From assembly GCA_002633005.1 (NCBI GenBank), contig NMRA01000026.1, positions 1,260,710-1,324,709 of the forward strand: a stretch of DNA of 64,000 nucleotides. Direction: 5' to 3'. Source of the stretch: Phoronis australis. Lineage: Eukaryota; Phoronida; Phoronidae. Below, piece after piece: positions 1-12,551 of the stretch (positions within the stretch are counted from its first letter, which is position 1; every line of letters begins with the position of its first letter). Under the pieces are notes generated by a model. It had not been told where the DNA came from and did not search any database. It saw only the letters and a program-made list of their open reading frames with translations. The position numbers and the translations under genes were made by a program.

Positions 1-3000
1 TTGTTATATATTGAGCCAATGGCCATGTTTATAAATGCCAATCAAACTCATATTAACAATATTTCATATAGTAAGTGGAATGAACTTAGAATTCAATTAA
101 TTTTCATTCAAAAGATGAGGGTTTAGAGCTTAGAGACAACTGATGCACCAAGTAAAGGCCTTACTGGCTATGACAATTTCAGAATCTAGACACTTGGCAT
201 GTCCTCTTAAGTTTGACACCTGGAAGAGACATGAACAGGTTTTGGTCTCATTGCCATTGTTGTTGCAGTTTGTAAATACGTGCTGCACATGTCAAAAGTA
301 TTCAGACAAAATTACCCAGAATTCCCCACCATGACAGCTGGGCGGAAACCAAATTAATCATGGTAATCTTCCTTCATGACCGGGAATGACCAGGAATTAC
401 AAGACAGTTAGTAAGGTTGCTAAGTCATTCTCTAATTAGAATATTGATGCCACATTAGTCACCACCAGCTTATTTTAGTTTTGAACAGAAATGCCTGTCA
501 TTGTGGACAAACAGTTGACTTAGCCTGGTTACTTTTGCCATATATTGTATACCCTAGGGCAGCAGACTTGCACCTGCCATAAAGCCGACAAATTCCCAGC
601 TGTTTGTCAAGCGCAGCACAGTATTACTAATATGATGGCCAACAGGCATCAACGAGGCAGCACCTGATTGTCTAGAGGCCGGCAAAGAAAAGGCCAGCCA
701 CTTAGTCAAGGGATCATACAATAGCCATCCAGTGCTACCCTCCATGTGTCTGGGTGTCGCTCAGGAACTTTACATTTGTACTGAAAGATTACACATCAAA
801 ACGTATCATTCAAGGTTGGCATTAATGCCGTCACTATCCGTCACTGAAATACGCAATTACATTGAAAAGGACGCAATTTTCCGCGAACCGGTGCGTCCAG
901 GGGTGACGCAATTACTATCTCAACGAAACGAACCTCAGCTAAGTCAAAATTTGTTTATTTTTGCATTCAGTGAGTTTTACAACTTCGTCAGCAAAAAACT
1001 CTTTGTTCGGGCTTCCTCTAGTGTGACGCAGACAACTGATGCCACTGAAAGGTAAAATTCCAATGATTTAATTGGTCAACCCAGTCCCGTGAGACATCAC
1101 CAGTCAACACACAGTGACCAGACGATAATTCATGAGACTCATACTAGTCAAGCCGATTGCCTTATAAGGAGTTTCATTGGCTGATCCAATATTTATTACG
1201 CCATTCACAACTCCTTATTTTAGGGGCAGGGCGCGAAGTTTGTGGTTTTGGAGGGAGTTCTGGTTGACATGCGCATTTAACTTATTCAGTCATGTCATCT
1301 GCTGTGCGAAGAAAATACTTCTTTACAAACCGAGAGATGCTCCAGATACAGGCGTTGACCCAGATTCTAGTACTATGGTACAAATAATCCAGATCCAGAT
1401 CATGGTAAAAACAGAATCCAGAAACACAAATACGCTTGAAATGAACAGGGGACATTTCAAAGTACCAGATTTTTGCTGACAACATCAAACAAAGGCATTT
1501 CTACATATATTCGCTCTAAATTTGAGTAAAGACGGTTATGAACAGGAAGAATGAGTTGGTGACAATTCCGAAAATACTGGAAATGGTATCGTTGCAAACG
1601 TTTGGTATTGTTGCAAACGTCTGCTGCACTCTTGAAATATTGGTTTCAACAAGCCATGATCTCCCATCCAAGTAAATGGAAACGTACGTGGATTCGTTTG
1701 TAGATACATAATTACAGATGGTAGATGAAACCATATGCTGTGCAATTCAATGAGATGAATTAATATTTATAGCTCATTGGTGCACTTTATACATACATGG
1801 TGGACGAAACCATAGATTCGTATGTTGTCGTGCAGTTCTGCAAGAATTCCGGTCGTGTAGTTATCCTGTTAGAAGTTCCATCGTTTTGACGTCAAATTCA
1901 TACAAACATTGCGAGGGTAGTGACCAAAAGAATGCAGTGCAAGTCATGAGAATGACAGAAAAAATAGTAGATAGGCTCATTTGACAAGACTGCCTATGAT
2001 AAAAATGCGACCAAGACTACAAGACTGTACTTCATTCAGACTGTCAACTTCATGGGAATTGAGACAGGGCATTACTGGTGAAAACTTCTCCTCTAGTTAG
2101 ACTTTTTGAACGTTGACATCACTAGAATGAAAATTGCAAATTTCTTTTTGAATGAAATGTTTTCGCAGTTTCAAACACGTTGAAGTAATTGAATAAACAA
2201 ATAGTCAACGACACTTTTTATTTCCACTTCACTATACTAAATGCTATTAGATGGGTAGATACACCACTACAAGGTGCCGCAGCCGCAGCAGCACAAGCGG
2301 ACCGCCTTTGCTGGTGGTAACAAAGCGTGATTGGTCGCTTTTTTTGAAAATTTGGACTCCCAGTTTTGGAATCCTGAGTAAAACCCAGGTTGTCGGGTTT
2401 ATTGTGTTGTATGCCTGAACTAAAGTGAAATGTTTATGCATTTGTTTTCACAAAATATATTTCATTTTGAATTTTTAAATTATGTTACCCTTAATACTTT
2501 AGGAAATTAGGAAGGATAATGAACTTGAACGTAGATTTACAGTGATATTATCGCACAGCTTTTGGATCATTACTGTACTTCATAGCAGAAGGTGTGAATG
2601 CTGATTCCAAATGTACACACCTGACTACTAATAGTTATGCTCAGAGTGACAGGATTAAAGGATATTTGTGAATTCATAATCGTTCATTTTTTCTTCCTCT
2701 GCCATTACATATTAAACATTGCAATGTCTTCTTGTTTTTAGGGTTGTTTTTTGCATTTTTGTTGCTATGGAAATTTCAAACGGAAGTTACTAAGTTGATG
2801 TAAGCGTGCTGGTGATATTGTGAGCGGCCTTCATGCGCATCAGTTGATGCCAATGGATCATCTCGGGCACTATGCTTTCCCGTGTACTTTACCAATTGAA
2901 TTAGGAAAATCTGGAGGTATTTATTGGTTTCAATGTCAACAAATGTAACTAGTGAACTAGTGAACTTGTTGCAGTCACAGATAAATTACTCCAGATTTGA

Positions 3001-4079
3001 CATGCTTTGAGTTATCCCGGAAGTGCCTTGTGGTCGGCCATATTAGATAGCAGTTGTGTACCTTTCTCATTATTATAGTATATTGTCGAGGGCTGATTAA
3101 ATGTGCTTGTGGTCCGGAGTTGCCCCATGAGTCAACTCTGGATGGTCTCTCACGACCATTAGCATTATACTGTAGTAGTACAGCGTAGTGCTAAAATGCT
3201 AGGTATTTTCAGTAATTAATGCGCATTTTTTGCCTATGTTCATAATAAAGTTTTCAAACCTTCGCTTTGGCTTTTACTGACAATCTCTTTTGTCGAAATA
3301 ATCTCATCTCACGAGCCTTGCTTGACGGGGCCACAGAAGTTATCAAAGAGTAGAACAACACTCACAGTTTAGGTAAGTAGGTACATGCAATGCCTTTTGA
3401 TACTTGGATCATATTTGACTCGTTTTCGTCAGTGCTATGGTTTGCTATGTTTTTTTAGAAAAATTGCCAAGAGGCAAGATCATACATGATTAGGGCAAAA
3501 CAAGGTTGACATGTACGGAAAATAAACATTCAAAATTCATACCTGTTCTGCCTTTGCTAAATACAGCCATAGCTTCCTCCATGTCGCAAACTTGTTAATG
3601 TCACTGAAAACAAAAGACATTTCAGGACTTGCATAGCGAGAAACAAGAGGGGACCTGTACTTGTGAAACTGCATTTCCGTAGTTCCCGCCATCTTAGTTG
3701 ACTGGGTTGCCACCTTTTGTCACTTTTCTAAAACGTCTCAAAAGACTAGTACCCGAGTTGGTCTGCGACAGCAGATTTTTTGAGAAGTGCTTAATGTAAA
3801 AAAGTTCCGAAAGACAGTAAATACGTATCGCTTAAGAGAAGGTGCTCACTCGTTAACTGCAAATTTATGCCCAAACTTACACGAAATCTAATCATTTTCT
3901 ACGATACGTAGTACCTGGGAGTAGTACCCTGGATGTAAAGACATTACTTCAATAGGCTACTCCGAGGTATCTGTATCACCTGAATAATAAAATCAGTGCA
4001 TACGGGAGAATACAAATGTTTTCTGTTTCATTGGCAGTCGTCGTTGGAAGCGTAATAAGGAAAAGAACACAGTCCATTA

Positions 4080-4575
4080 GAAATATGCTTTGGCCGGGTA
4101 AATTTGCACTTAATGACCCCGGCACTAAGGCTAAAACTTTGAGCCTACACTACTTCAAATTTTTACTCAAAATCTCGAGATTTTACTCTACGTGACATCA
4201 AGTGCGAACTTGGACTAAAAATACATATGCATAGGCCATGTATTCGAGCACAGACTAATAGACAAAGACTTATCTTGAGTTCGCACAGAAATAGAATAGA
4301 AAATGCCGAAAATAATTTCAACTACAAAGATTAGACATTTGCACTACAAAGTAAATGTATTTCGTGTTCACAAGTGCAGTGTTTACTTATACTCACGTGC
4401 AAATTTACTTTTGCACCAGCTCCGAAGGCAGTTCAAATTTGCCCTTGATGTAAAATTTTGCATGCGTGTATTTGCGTCCATGTGACAAATAAAATACACA
4501 CAGTAAATAAAATACTTACGTGCAATTCATTTACGTGTTGTATGTGCAAATGAGTAGTTGTGAACGGGCCTTAGT
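4080..4575. repeat. Possible diverged MITE-like element
   Basis: The right boundary (about 4555-4575, minus-strand reading ACTAAGGCCCGTTCACAACT) resembles the ends of many short DNA transposons. The left side has a weakly matching ACTAAGGC at about 4123. The interior repeats phrases such as CGTGCAAATTTACTT and TTTGCAC several times in both orientations. The inverted repeats are too diverged to fix the ends by eye. Confidence 0.3.
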
Positions 4576-4814
4576 TTATTCCCGTGTGGTTTAACCCGCG
4601 GCGATCATTGCGATTTTAGAACACTGACTTGTTTGATTTACTCAACTTTAGAGAATGTCAACGGAATTTTTATTTTAAACTCACTATAAATTAGTTCTTG
4701 TACTTTTGAAAAACATGTTGTTAATGTTGTGTAAGACCTTTTCGACTATCCGGTGTATTAAGCCAAATCTATACATAACCATAAAGTTTGACTCGACAAA
4801 AGTTTGTATTTTCT

Positions 4815-5275
4815 GAAAGTAGAAAGGCTTTGGAATTTGATATTTTACTGTATACCAATCTACTATTACTTGGATCACGTGACCGTGTGTTTTAGGAAAA
4901 TTTGGCTAAAAAATGGAACGTCGTTAGCAAAGCAACAGTATCAATAACACGACCCAATTTCGTTCGGTTTATACATGTTCGAGATGAGATCTAAAACACT
5001 GCTACCGTTTTCTAACTCATTATTTCGTTTTCGAAGTATACAGATTTAGATTTTTTTCATAAAAAATCATATAAGTCCAATTTTTGATAGCCTCTTATGC
5101 AAAAGTGGAAAACTTTAAAAACAATTTCGAACAGCGCAATGTGGAAAATAGTGCATAAAGTATTGTATCTCAAATTTTTATATTAAGAATCCAATCGGCC
5201 ATTTCTGACTAGATGTATTGTTCCGATGGTTGCTAGATTTTTTTCATTTTTCGAAGGCTCTGCGTAGTCAACGTT
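4815..5275 (+). repeat. Dispersed repeat, copy 1 (second copy at 42607-43060)
   Basis: This segment aligns over about 450 bp, in the same orientation and order, with 42607-43060. Shared landmarks in order are TATACCAATCT, GCAAAACAACGGTATCAAT-like, TTTCGTTT, ATGCAAAAGTGGAA, CAGTGCATAA-like and GATC/ATCGGCCATTT. Divergence is high, so these are old copies. No open frame is conserved between the two, which argues for a non-coding dispersed element rather than a gene remnant. Confidence 0.55.
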
Positions 5276-7699
5276 AAATTCTTCACAGACGTATTTCCCC
5301 CCCTAGTCAACGGCATAGTGTTGTTTGTACTGAAATATTGGTTACACGATATCTCTTAGAATTGCTGTGACCGCCATTAAGTGCCTTGACCACTGACGGG
5401 CTAACCCGCCGTGGCAAACCATTAAGTCATCGTGCCTGTTGTAGAACAATAACAACCTGTCAGTTTGTCTCAAGCAAGCCTAGAAATCATTTCAAATCAG
5501 AGTAAGGAACGAAATAGCGCCAATTTTATTGCAGTGTCTAATTAAAAACTTTTTGACAGAAATCGGTGGCTCGTTGTCCCTTTAATTTTATGCTGAATGT
5601 ACTAATAAGACGGTTGATAGTTCCGCTTCAAGCTGGGATTAGGAATGTGTTTCTGACTGGAGACGTATCACAACAAGCGTGTTAAGATATGATAAAATAT
5701 GAAAAAATAGTCATTTATCGCCAATATTAAGCTAAAACGCGTGTTTGTGGCTTACGGAGAAGATTAATCAGCATATGAATTTAAATCATTTTTAAAAGTG
5801 CGAAAGCTAAAAATTGCACAGAATGGACAGAAGGCAAACCGTATACAAACCTACACATACGTGCTTTCTAAAGCTGTCTTCCTGAGAGCGGACACTGGCA
5901 ACAGGCATGTAGGACACGCGATCTTTGTTCCTACTGCATTCCTCAATAGGCCCGGTTGCATGGCACGTAGCTCAAGGGAAGACCAACAAGTTACTTTCGT
6001 GTGTGTGTNGCCATTTTTGCGGTAAAAACATGTTTACAAACCTTTTCGATAGTCAAAATTAAAAACTTGGACAGTTAAGAGATAATAATCACAGGCGGGT
6101 TTGAGATGTCTCTAGGGGACGCTGAAACACAATTTTAGAAGGAAAATGACTAAACACTTAATCGGCATGTCGACGGCGTATTTTTGTTGCTTATGTCCGT
6201 ATGGGACGGGGCCCCTTAAATCCACCTGCGATCACGACATGTTCGTTTGTTCATTGCCAGATCATGAAAAGTTCGTTTTACTTATTTGCTGTTGTACACC
6301 ACATATATTTACAGACACCTGTTGTAAGAGTAATTATGTATAGGACAGTGTCACATGTCGCGAGACGGACACAGCACTACGAGGAGTCGCCTGACTTAGA
6401 ACTTTATCGAACATGTTAAAACTTATAGCAATGACAAACGATGTAATCTGCTACAGATTTTTAAATATATGTATCGAGCGTCCATTGTCCAATGTTTTAC
6501 TTGTGTCGTATTACACCTCTACAATCGTTTTAGAAGCACGGCAGTCGTACTGATTTTCATCTGAATACGCCCATTTCTGTACATTAATTACATCACTGCA
6601 AATTATCTTGGAATAGTCGAAAGATTTGTCTTCTACAGTCGCACACAACATTAGTGCTTCATAACCAAAGGGAAATAACCGAACGACGCCTAGGGTTCAA
6701 TGCATTAGAATCATTGATATTCTTACCATTCATTGAAAATAAAAAATGAATCTTTGCAAGAATGTAAATTTAAGCAAACTCGAGTCCACTTTGGATGCAC
6801 AAAAGCGTGCTCAATAGTTTTCGTTTTGAAATCCTTAGAGAGTTTGTAGAATGGCGATGAACGAAAATAAATGATGAACTCGAATAAAAGAATTCCAGTC
6901 ACTTGCATATCATTGCTGATTTCCTTTTTAATGCTTAATTACGAAACGCAAGACTGACAAAAATCGACATCACTTTTTTGGCAAATCTAGAATGTCCGAT
7001 GGGGTCAACTACAATTTTCGAAGTGAAAATGTTCGCGTTTTTTGTCGTATCCGAAGGAAGGGGTTGGTCTGGGCTCCGCTAAATAGTTCTATGATCAAAT
7101 TATTATTATTCGAAGGGACAAACTATTAGACGAGCAACCCGCAGTGCATTGGTGCTAATTCTACTAAATTTAGCGAACGTTTGACGAAGTTTAAAGAGGC
7201 TGTGTGCCCATTGTAACAAGTTCCGTCGTAAAGAAAGTTGATTACAATTGCGTATTAAAGCTGTATTAAACCCATACACTTGCTTTAGGCGACTGACCGT
7301 TGTAAAATGGTCTTGTCTTTTCCTTCCTCAGTTTAGATGTGATGGGTTTGGGAAAAACTGACAGCTCGTAATGACGTCAGACCAGGCTTAATACAGACAG
7401 TTCAGACTAGAAAGTTCGAGATACTGACACTTTATTTTTGTATAGTCGAATTATTGTAACCAACTTCAATTATGCCCTTTGACAAGAGGGCAATTATGCT
7501 GTTTTGGAAGCTTAAATATGCCTGGGAACTCGAAAGTTGCTTTGGACACGTGATCATGGTTTATAGCCGCTTGTAAGGTTCATTATCGTCTTTACGGCCT
7601 AAAAACGCATTTCTGGGATTACTGCTGGACGGTGTCAGACTTTTGATGTTATTAGCTCTGAAAAATCCCTTGTGTTGTTGCGATCTTATAACAACTCGC

Positions 7700-7960
7700 T
7701 AATTTTCGTTGTTATCTGCCAGACATTCGCTGAAATCAAGAAAGGTGACTACCAGTTAAATATATTTAAAAGGCTCTTCCATTTGTCGAGGGACATTTAA
7801 CTCCGGGGCGTGTGACTTCGAACGCGAATATTTCGCGTTCAAATCCGCACTGGGATTGGTCTCAGAAAATCATTTTTCTGACCGATAATGTCACTGTAAC
7901 GAATTGTGCGTACGTTTCATACTCAACCACTCGCCTCCTTATTTCAGAATAACGTTAAAA
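7700..7960 (+). repeat. tRNA-derived SINE-like copy
   Basis: Contains a Pol III B-box-like GTTCAAATCCGCACTGGGAT followed by a tail GTCTCAGAAAATCATTTTTC that recurs after the B-box-like sites at 24708 and 28552. The upstream part (CTGCCAGACA, TTGAAATC-like, GGTGACT) also recurs at about 24190-24300, so the unit is roughly 260 bp. The A-box half is degenerate. A perfect 9-bp inverted repeat (GAACGCGAA, 3-nt loop, TTCGCGTTC) lies next to the B box. Probably a non-autonomous Pol III retroposon; activity cannot be judged. Confidence 0.5.
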
Positions 7961-10069
7961 TGGAACACAGCACATGGAAACATTTTTATGGATTTAAGGT
8001 GTCTTTAAACGCTATTTTTAAATAATTTTCATGTATCATCGCTGAAAGTATAACAGTTGTACCCAAATATCGCTGCAAGTTCGTAGAACAAACGCAGTTA
8101 AATATTTAAAATTCACTCAGAAGTTCGAAACTCTGCAGAAAACAAATTGTCTGGGTGTGATATGTCAATGAATTCGAAAAATTTTTGCTAAAACTATTGG
8201 TTATTAATTTTAACTGTCTGCGCAAAGAGAAGTCTCAAAGAAGGAGGCACAGATGTATGATGACAGCCAGATGATTCTTTTCTTGACCATTAGAACAATT
8301 ATAGTTCGAAATTAATGAGTAATTCATTTTTTGAAGTGTGTTAGCAGTGTGTGTAAGTCAAAAAACAACGGGTGGTTTGTGTAATTAAACAAAATGGATT
8401 GGGATGTTAATTATGAATGTCTTTGAATATAATCTCATATTATCATGTGATGCTTGTTCGTAGTTGAACTACAGACTACAGAACTGCAGTGAAAGGATTG
8501 TATACGTATTGTTTAAATATTTCAATTTATTTACCTTGCAGATGAAACTCCAATAAATAAAATGGTTATCTTGTTCTTCAACAAAATGTTTGGGTGTTAT
8601 CTCATCAAATATCGAGGATCCGTAATTCTAAAAATGATTAAAGAGTATTTCAGTATTTTTAGTGGCATTTTTATAACTGCAAGTTAAATGCCTCATTTTT
8701 GCGACAGACGCAACTGGTATTTCGAAGGCATCTCCCAGTTAGCTTCAGACTGTTGGTGTACATGACTCATTTGCTCCTACCGTGTATTTAAATACTGTTA
8801 ATATGCTGACAGAAATTACGCTGAATGCAGCGAACGCTAATAGCTGACCACGTGACCTCCGTCTAGAATATAACAAATAAATACGAATACAATGCAACGT
8901 TGTCTGTAATTTGCTGTGCTTTGTAAAAGGGAAATGTCCCCTACGTGGTGACCAGCGAAGAACAGTATCAACCAAGGAATGATGATTATTTGCATTACGT
9001 AATTTCATCCAAATTTCTTAATGTGTTACAAAAGGAAAAGTTTTGCAGGAAAATTGTAAATTAAAACTTTAATAAGCACACAATACAGATTATATCCCTA
9101 TTACAAAAAATTAAAATTCTGATTTTCTCACAACTGTATATTTTTATAATAAAAAGATGCAGACATCCTCAGAAATACAAAGAATTATGTTGAGTCTTTT
9201 GTAACAGATTTAAGAGAAAATTGATTGGAAATCGTCGACTGACATTCTTTTATAATCTGTCTCCCGTAAAGGTTGTGCCCCTGAATTTATACTGAATTTG
9301 TAACTCATGGATTGTACAACAGCTCCCAAATACTAAACTGTGCAATTTGACCTTGACTACTTTTTATTTTTTTCTGGTCGGAAATGGCTGTTAATCGTGA
9401 CGGTTTATTTTTCAGGCACTGTGCTGAGTCCGAAGTATTAACACTGCGGGAAATTCTAGCCTGGTGCATTGTAAATTGCTTGGTGAAATAGGTCAAACGC
9501 GAATACACATGCGCAACTAACGATACTAAGGCAATCTACTTATGCACAGCTCGTATCAGTGAGAGAGTGGAGATAAATGATTGCAGATGGAGAGGTTATT
9601 CCTAACTAAATGTTTAACTTTGACATAACGGTCAACTCTCGCTTATAGGGATACACAGTATACAGAATGATTTGGGGTCTAGAAGAATCACTGCGGTATG
9701 AATTACGACGTTCTGACAAATTCTTGACCTGTTTTAGACCGCTGTCTGTTCTTATGACCCGGGACTATTATGAGGGCGATCATTATTTTTCACTCCGCTG
9801 TAATATGAACTCCCTGTTATATTGTTAATTTTTATCAAACACTAATAACTAAAAGGTTATCTATAGCTAGCAACAAAGTATGGTTAGACATCGTGTTTCA
9901 TCTGTTTACACTTTCAGCACTCGTTTAAAAACACTGGCTTGTGGATTTTTGCGTGTAATTTCGGTGCCACTTATGAACCCGAGGAAAGTTGGGTTCTGAG
10001 TTATGGAATCTGAAATGAATTTACAGTAACGCCTCTAGAATAAGTACTTTGCACTTGCGGCTGTACTTC
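7961..10069. other. Gene-free spacer
   Basis: AT-rich sequence with no supported gene, RNA or clear repeat. The longest open frames are under 90 codons and show no family resemblance. Confidence 0.55.
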
Positions 10070-10230
10070 GACCTGGTTAGCTAGCTAAGAAAACGAAAAC
10101 AGAATATGGTATTTATCAAAAATCGGTCTCATAATATTCCTCAGTTACAGCAGTAGGATTCTACGTGTATTTCCACTATTCAATTTTCATTTTTGAGCCA
10201 TCTAAATAGATCGAAACGCAGCTTTAAACG
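10070..10230. mobile_element. Long-TIR MITE family A, copy 1
   Basis: The left end reads GTTAGCTAGCTAAGAAAACG then AAAATCGGTCTCATAATATT. The right end reads GAGCCATCTAAATAGATCG then AAACGCAGCTTTAAA. The two ends are inverted copies of each other and match the family ends GTTTTTAGCCAGCTAAACAG and AGGGCGAAATGCAGCTTTAA seen elsewhere in the window. This copy lacks most of the interior. No ORF, as expected of a non-autonomous DNA element. Confidence 0.55.
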
Positions 10231-10334
10231 TGGAATTGGTGCTTTATTAATACAAAATGAAATTTTGTCGCGCGAAAAAACACACAACAAAAACAACTAT
10301 GAACATCCAGTCACAGTCCTCACTTGATTTTTCA

Positions 10335-10495
10335 TTGGGTATAACCAGGTTGTCTGTAACTCGGAGTTAGTAAGTGAATTGGAACCCTAGTCACGGTAAA
10401 GAATATCACGAGACCGATTTTATGAGAGTAAAAGACCAAATTCGATTTTCGTTTTTTTTAGCCAGCTAAACAGGGCGAAATGCAATTTTAAGCAT
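10335..10495. mobile_element. Long-TIR MITE family A, copy 2 (right arm)
   Basis: Carries the family right arm: GAGACCGATTTTATGAGAGT, then TTTAGCCAGCTAAACAGGGC, then GAAATGCAATTTTAA. A matching left arm is not clear, so this is a truncated or solo arm lying close to copy 1. Confidence 0.55.
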
Positions 10496-11164
10496 AGTGC
10501 CCTGAAGACAGTTGGCGTCGACAGACTTGATTTCAATGTTCACCAACAACAGCAAGCAAACCAAATTCAGTTACGAAAATTTTAAAGCTTAACACTGAAA
10601 ACCTAAACAATTGGATAATATAATTTGCGTAAACACAGACGACAACGTTACCTGCCAACATTTTAAACCATGAGCAGATTAGTTATGTATACCAAAAAAA
10701 ATAAAGGAGAACGACGCAATATTTCTACGGACCTACCATTAATTACCATGGCATAAGAGGACAAAGCATTGGAATATTCAATATTACACCATGCTTCGGT
10801 GCACTCCGGTTGATTTATTGTTTATTCATTAATGTCTTGTATGTTAACATTCAGTTTGGGTTTAATCCAATTGTTAATCATTGGCATCGGTGATTTTTAA
10901 CTTTAAATAGATCGACTGTATCTTAATTTCTCTTTGAAAAATACGCATTTGATAACTACACAATAAAATTTAAATAATGCAGGCATAAATTGTTAATTTG
11001 TTTTTGTTCAACTTTTATGTTTCAATATATCGAAAAAGTTAGAATACCGTTCCACAGCTAAATCAGTAGTTTAACGTAAATTAAAACAACGCTGCATTTC
11101 GTCCCGGAAGCGCTTTGGGATTTTCAAACATCACCACGCTCATCGGATCTTGAGTTGCTGCCTA
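10496..11164. other. Gene-free spacer
   Basis: AT-rich sequence between MITE copies. I see no gene, RNA or additional repeat in it. Confidence 0.5.
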
Positions 11165-11410
11165 AGTCAAAGGCAATGCGTACGTGCACCATTTTCGAGT
11201 CCGCAATTTAAGACTGGCCAACCCCAATAATCTCTGAAGCCTTTTCCTGTATCGCTGATGGTTTCGATGTTTTTGTTGGTAACGGAAATGGATTCTATGC
11301 CGGGAAGGAATATTATAAGACTGATTTTATGAGAGTAAAAGGCCAATTTGGGTTTCGATTTTAGACAGCTAAACAAGACGAAATATAGGTTTAACGACAA
11401 AGGTACAAGA
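11165..11410. mobile_element. Long-TIR MITE family A, copy 3
   Basis: Contains the family interior (GCCAACCCCAATAATCTCTG, GATGGTTTCGATGTTTTTG, TTGGTAACGGAAATGGATTC) and the right arm (AAGACTGATTTTATGAGAGT, AGACAGCTAAACAAGACGAA). The left arm is missing. The short open frames overlapping it on both strands are by-products of the repeat. Confidence 0.55.
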
Positions 11411-12551
11411 GCTGTATTCATACTTATGGACGGCCATGGTCTTTCCACAAAGCGACATGTATTTACTGCTGGATTTCAAACTCTATGTCGCTTAGAAACT
11501 GTCATGTTGTGTGACTACTTTTCGTCAAATCAAAAATAAACATCGAACTTTTATTAATTAACACAACTGCCTTTGAAATATTAAAAATATATACTAAAAT
11601 GTTACTATAAGTCACGTAACGTATCAAACCCGTAGTCATACTGTGCATGCCACGAAATATATACCATGACGGAGATTTAACATGGAGTTGATATGTCTTT
11701 AGAAGTACTGCATAATAATTGAGATTAATTTGACATTTAATTATGTGATACATTTTAACAATTGTCTGCCTTTCATTCTTGGCAAAATGAACAGTTTGTA
11801 CTTTGCAAGTTCCAAACCAATCCAGAAAATAATGATTTGGAGCAAGAAAGAACTTACGTCACTCAAAGTGATCACACACAAAAATTACTTTAAAATACTG
11901 GTATTAGTTATTATAATACACTATTTTTTGATTAACTTTTTTAGTAAAAACCAACAGCTGTATGAAACATTTGAAATGTCTTTGTCCACTGAAATTAAAG
12001 ACAGGAAACGTTCTTGAAACCTTTATATTTAATAACGGCCATGCAATGGTACAAATACAAATACGTTTTTCGATTCAAATCTAAGAAAACACCTCAAACA
12101 GACCAAATCACTAAGATCTAACATCGCTACTTTTTCTAAAATCAATAAATCTGTAAACAAATATTTATCCCACTATATGTAACATGTATTGCAAGTAATA
12201 TGAACCACAACAAAATGACACCAATAATTCATATGTTGGCTATTTAGTTCTTTAGCAAACCCTCCAAAAAGACCCAAAATTGCAACTACAAAATAACATA
12301 ATAAAAATTATTTAAAATGAGATGCCTCACTGAATATGTCAAACAGTCTAAATGTTTTTGTATTTTTTATCCATGGCGACTATCCACAAAACCCCAAAGG
12401 AAAGTACTAAAACTGAAAGAGTAGAATAGGTTACTTACCTTAAAATAGATTTAAGCGACCAAGTTTTATAGATAGAAATTGGCAAAATGGATACTTTTTA
12501 GTCGATCACAAACAATTACCATAACAAGAATAGTGAAGAAATAATAGATAT
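11411..12551. other. Spacer downstream of CBX-A
   Basis: Presumably holds the 3' UTR of the minus-strand CBX-A gene, but no minus-strand AATAAA is visible close to its stop codon. The only variant noticed, ATTAAA at about 12021-12027, is roughly 530 nt downstream. Small open frames at 11502-11753 and 11730-12017 are AT-rich and unrecognised. Otherwise I see nothing. Confidence 0.4.

Larger units (their letters stand above)
1..7699. other. Gene-free left flank
   Basis: No recognisable gene is seen on either strand. The open frames are short (107 codons or fewer), rich in AT-biased residues and resemble no family I know. The longest, at 732-1055 on the plus strand, has no domain or signal peptide. 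The region holds a partial duplication of an 18-bp phrase containing GTTGCAAACGT near 1585-1622, a possible diverged inverted-repeat element at about 4080-4570, and one copy of a dispersed repeat at 4815-5275. One ambiguous base (N) lies at 6009. Confidence 0.6.

Noticed and set aside
732-1055. 107-codon plus-strand frame
   Set aside because: The real ATG is internal, there is no domain, and the composition resembles the surrounding DNA.
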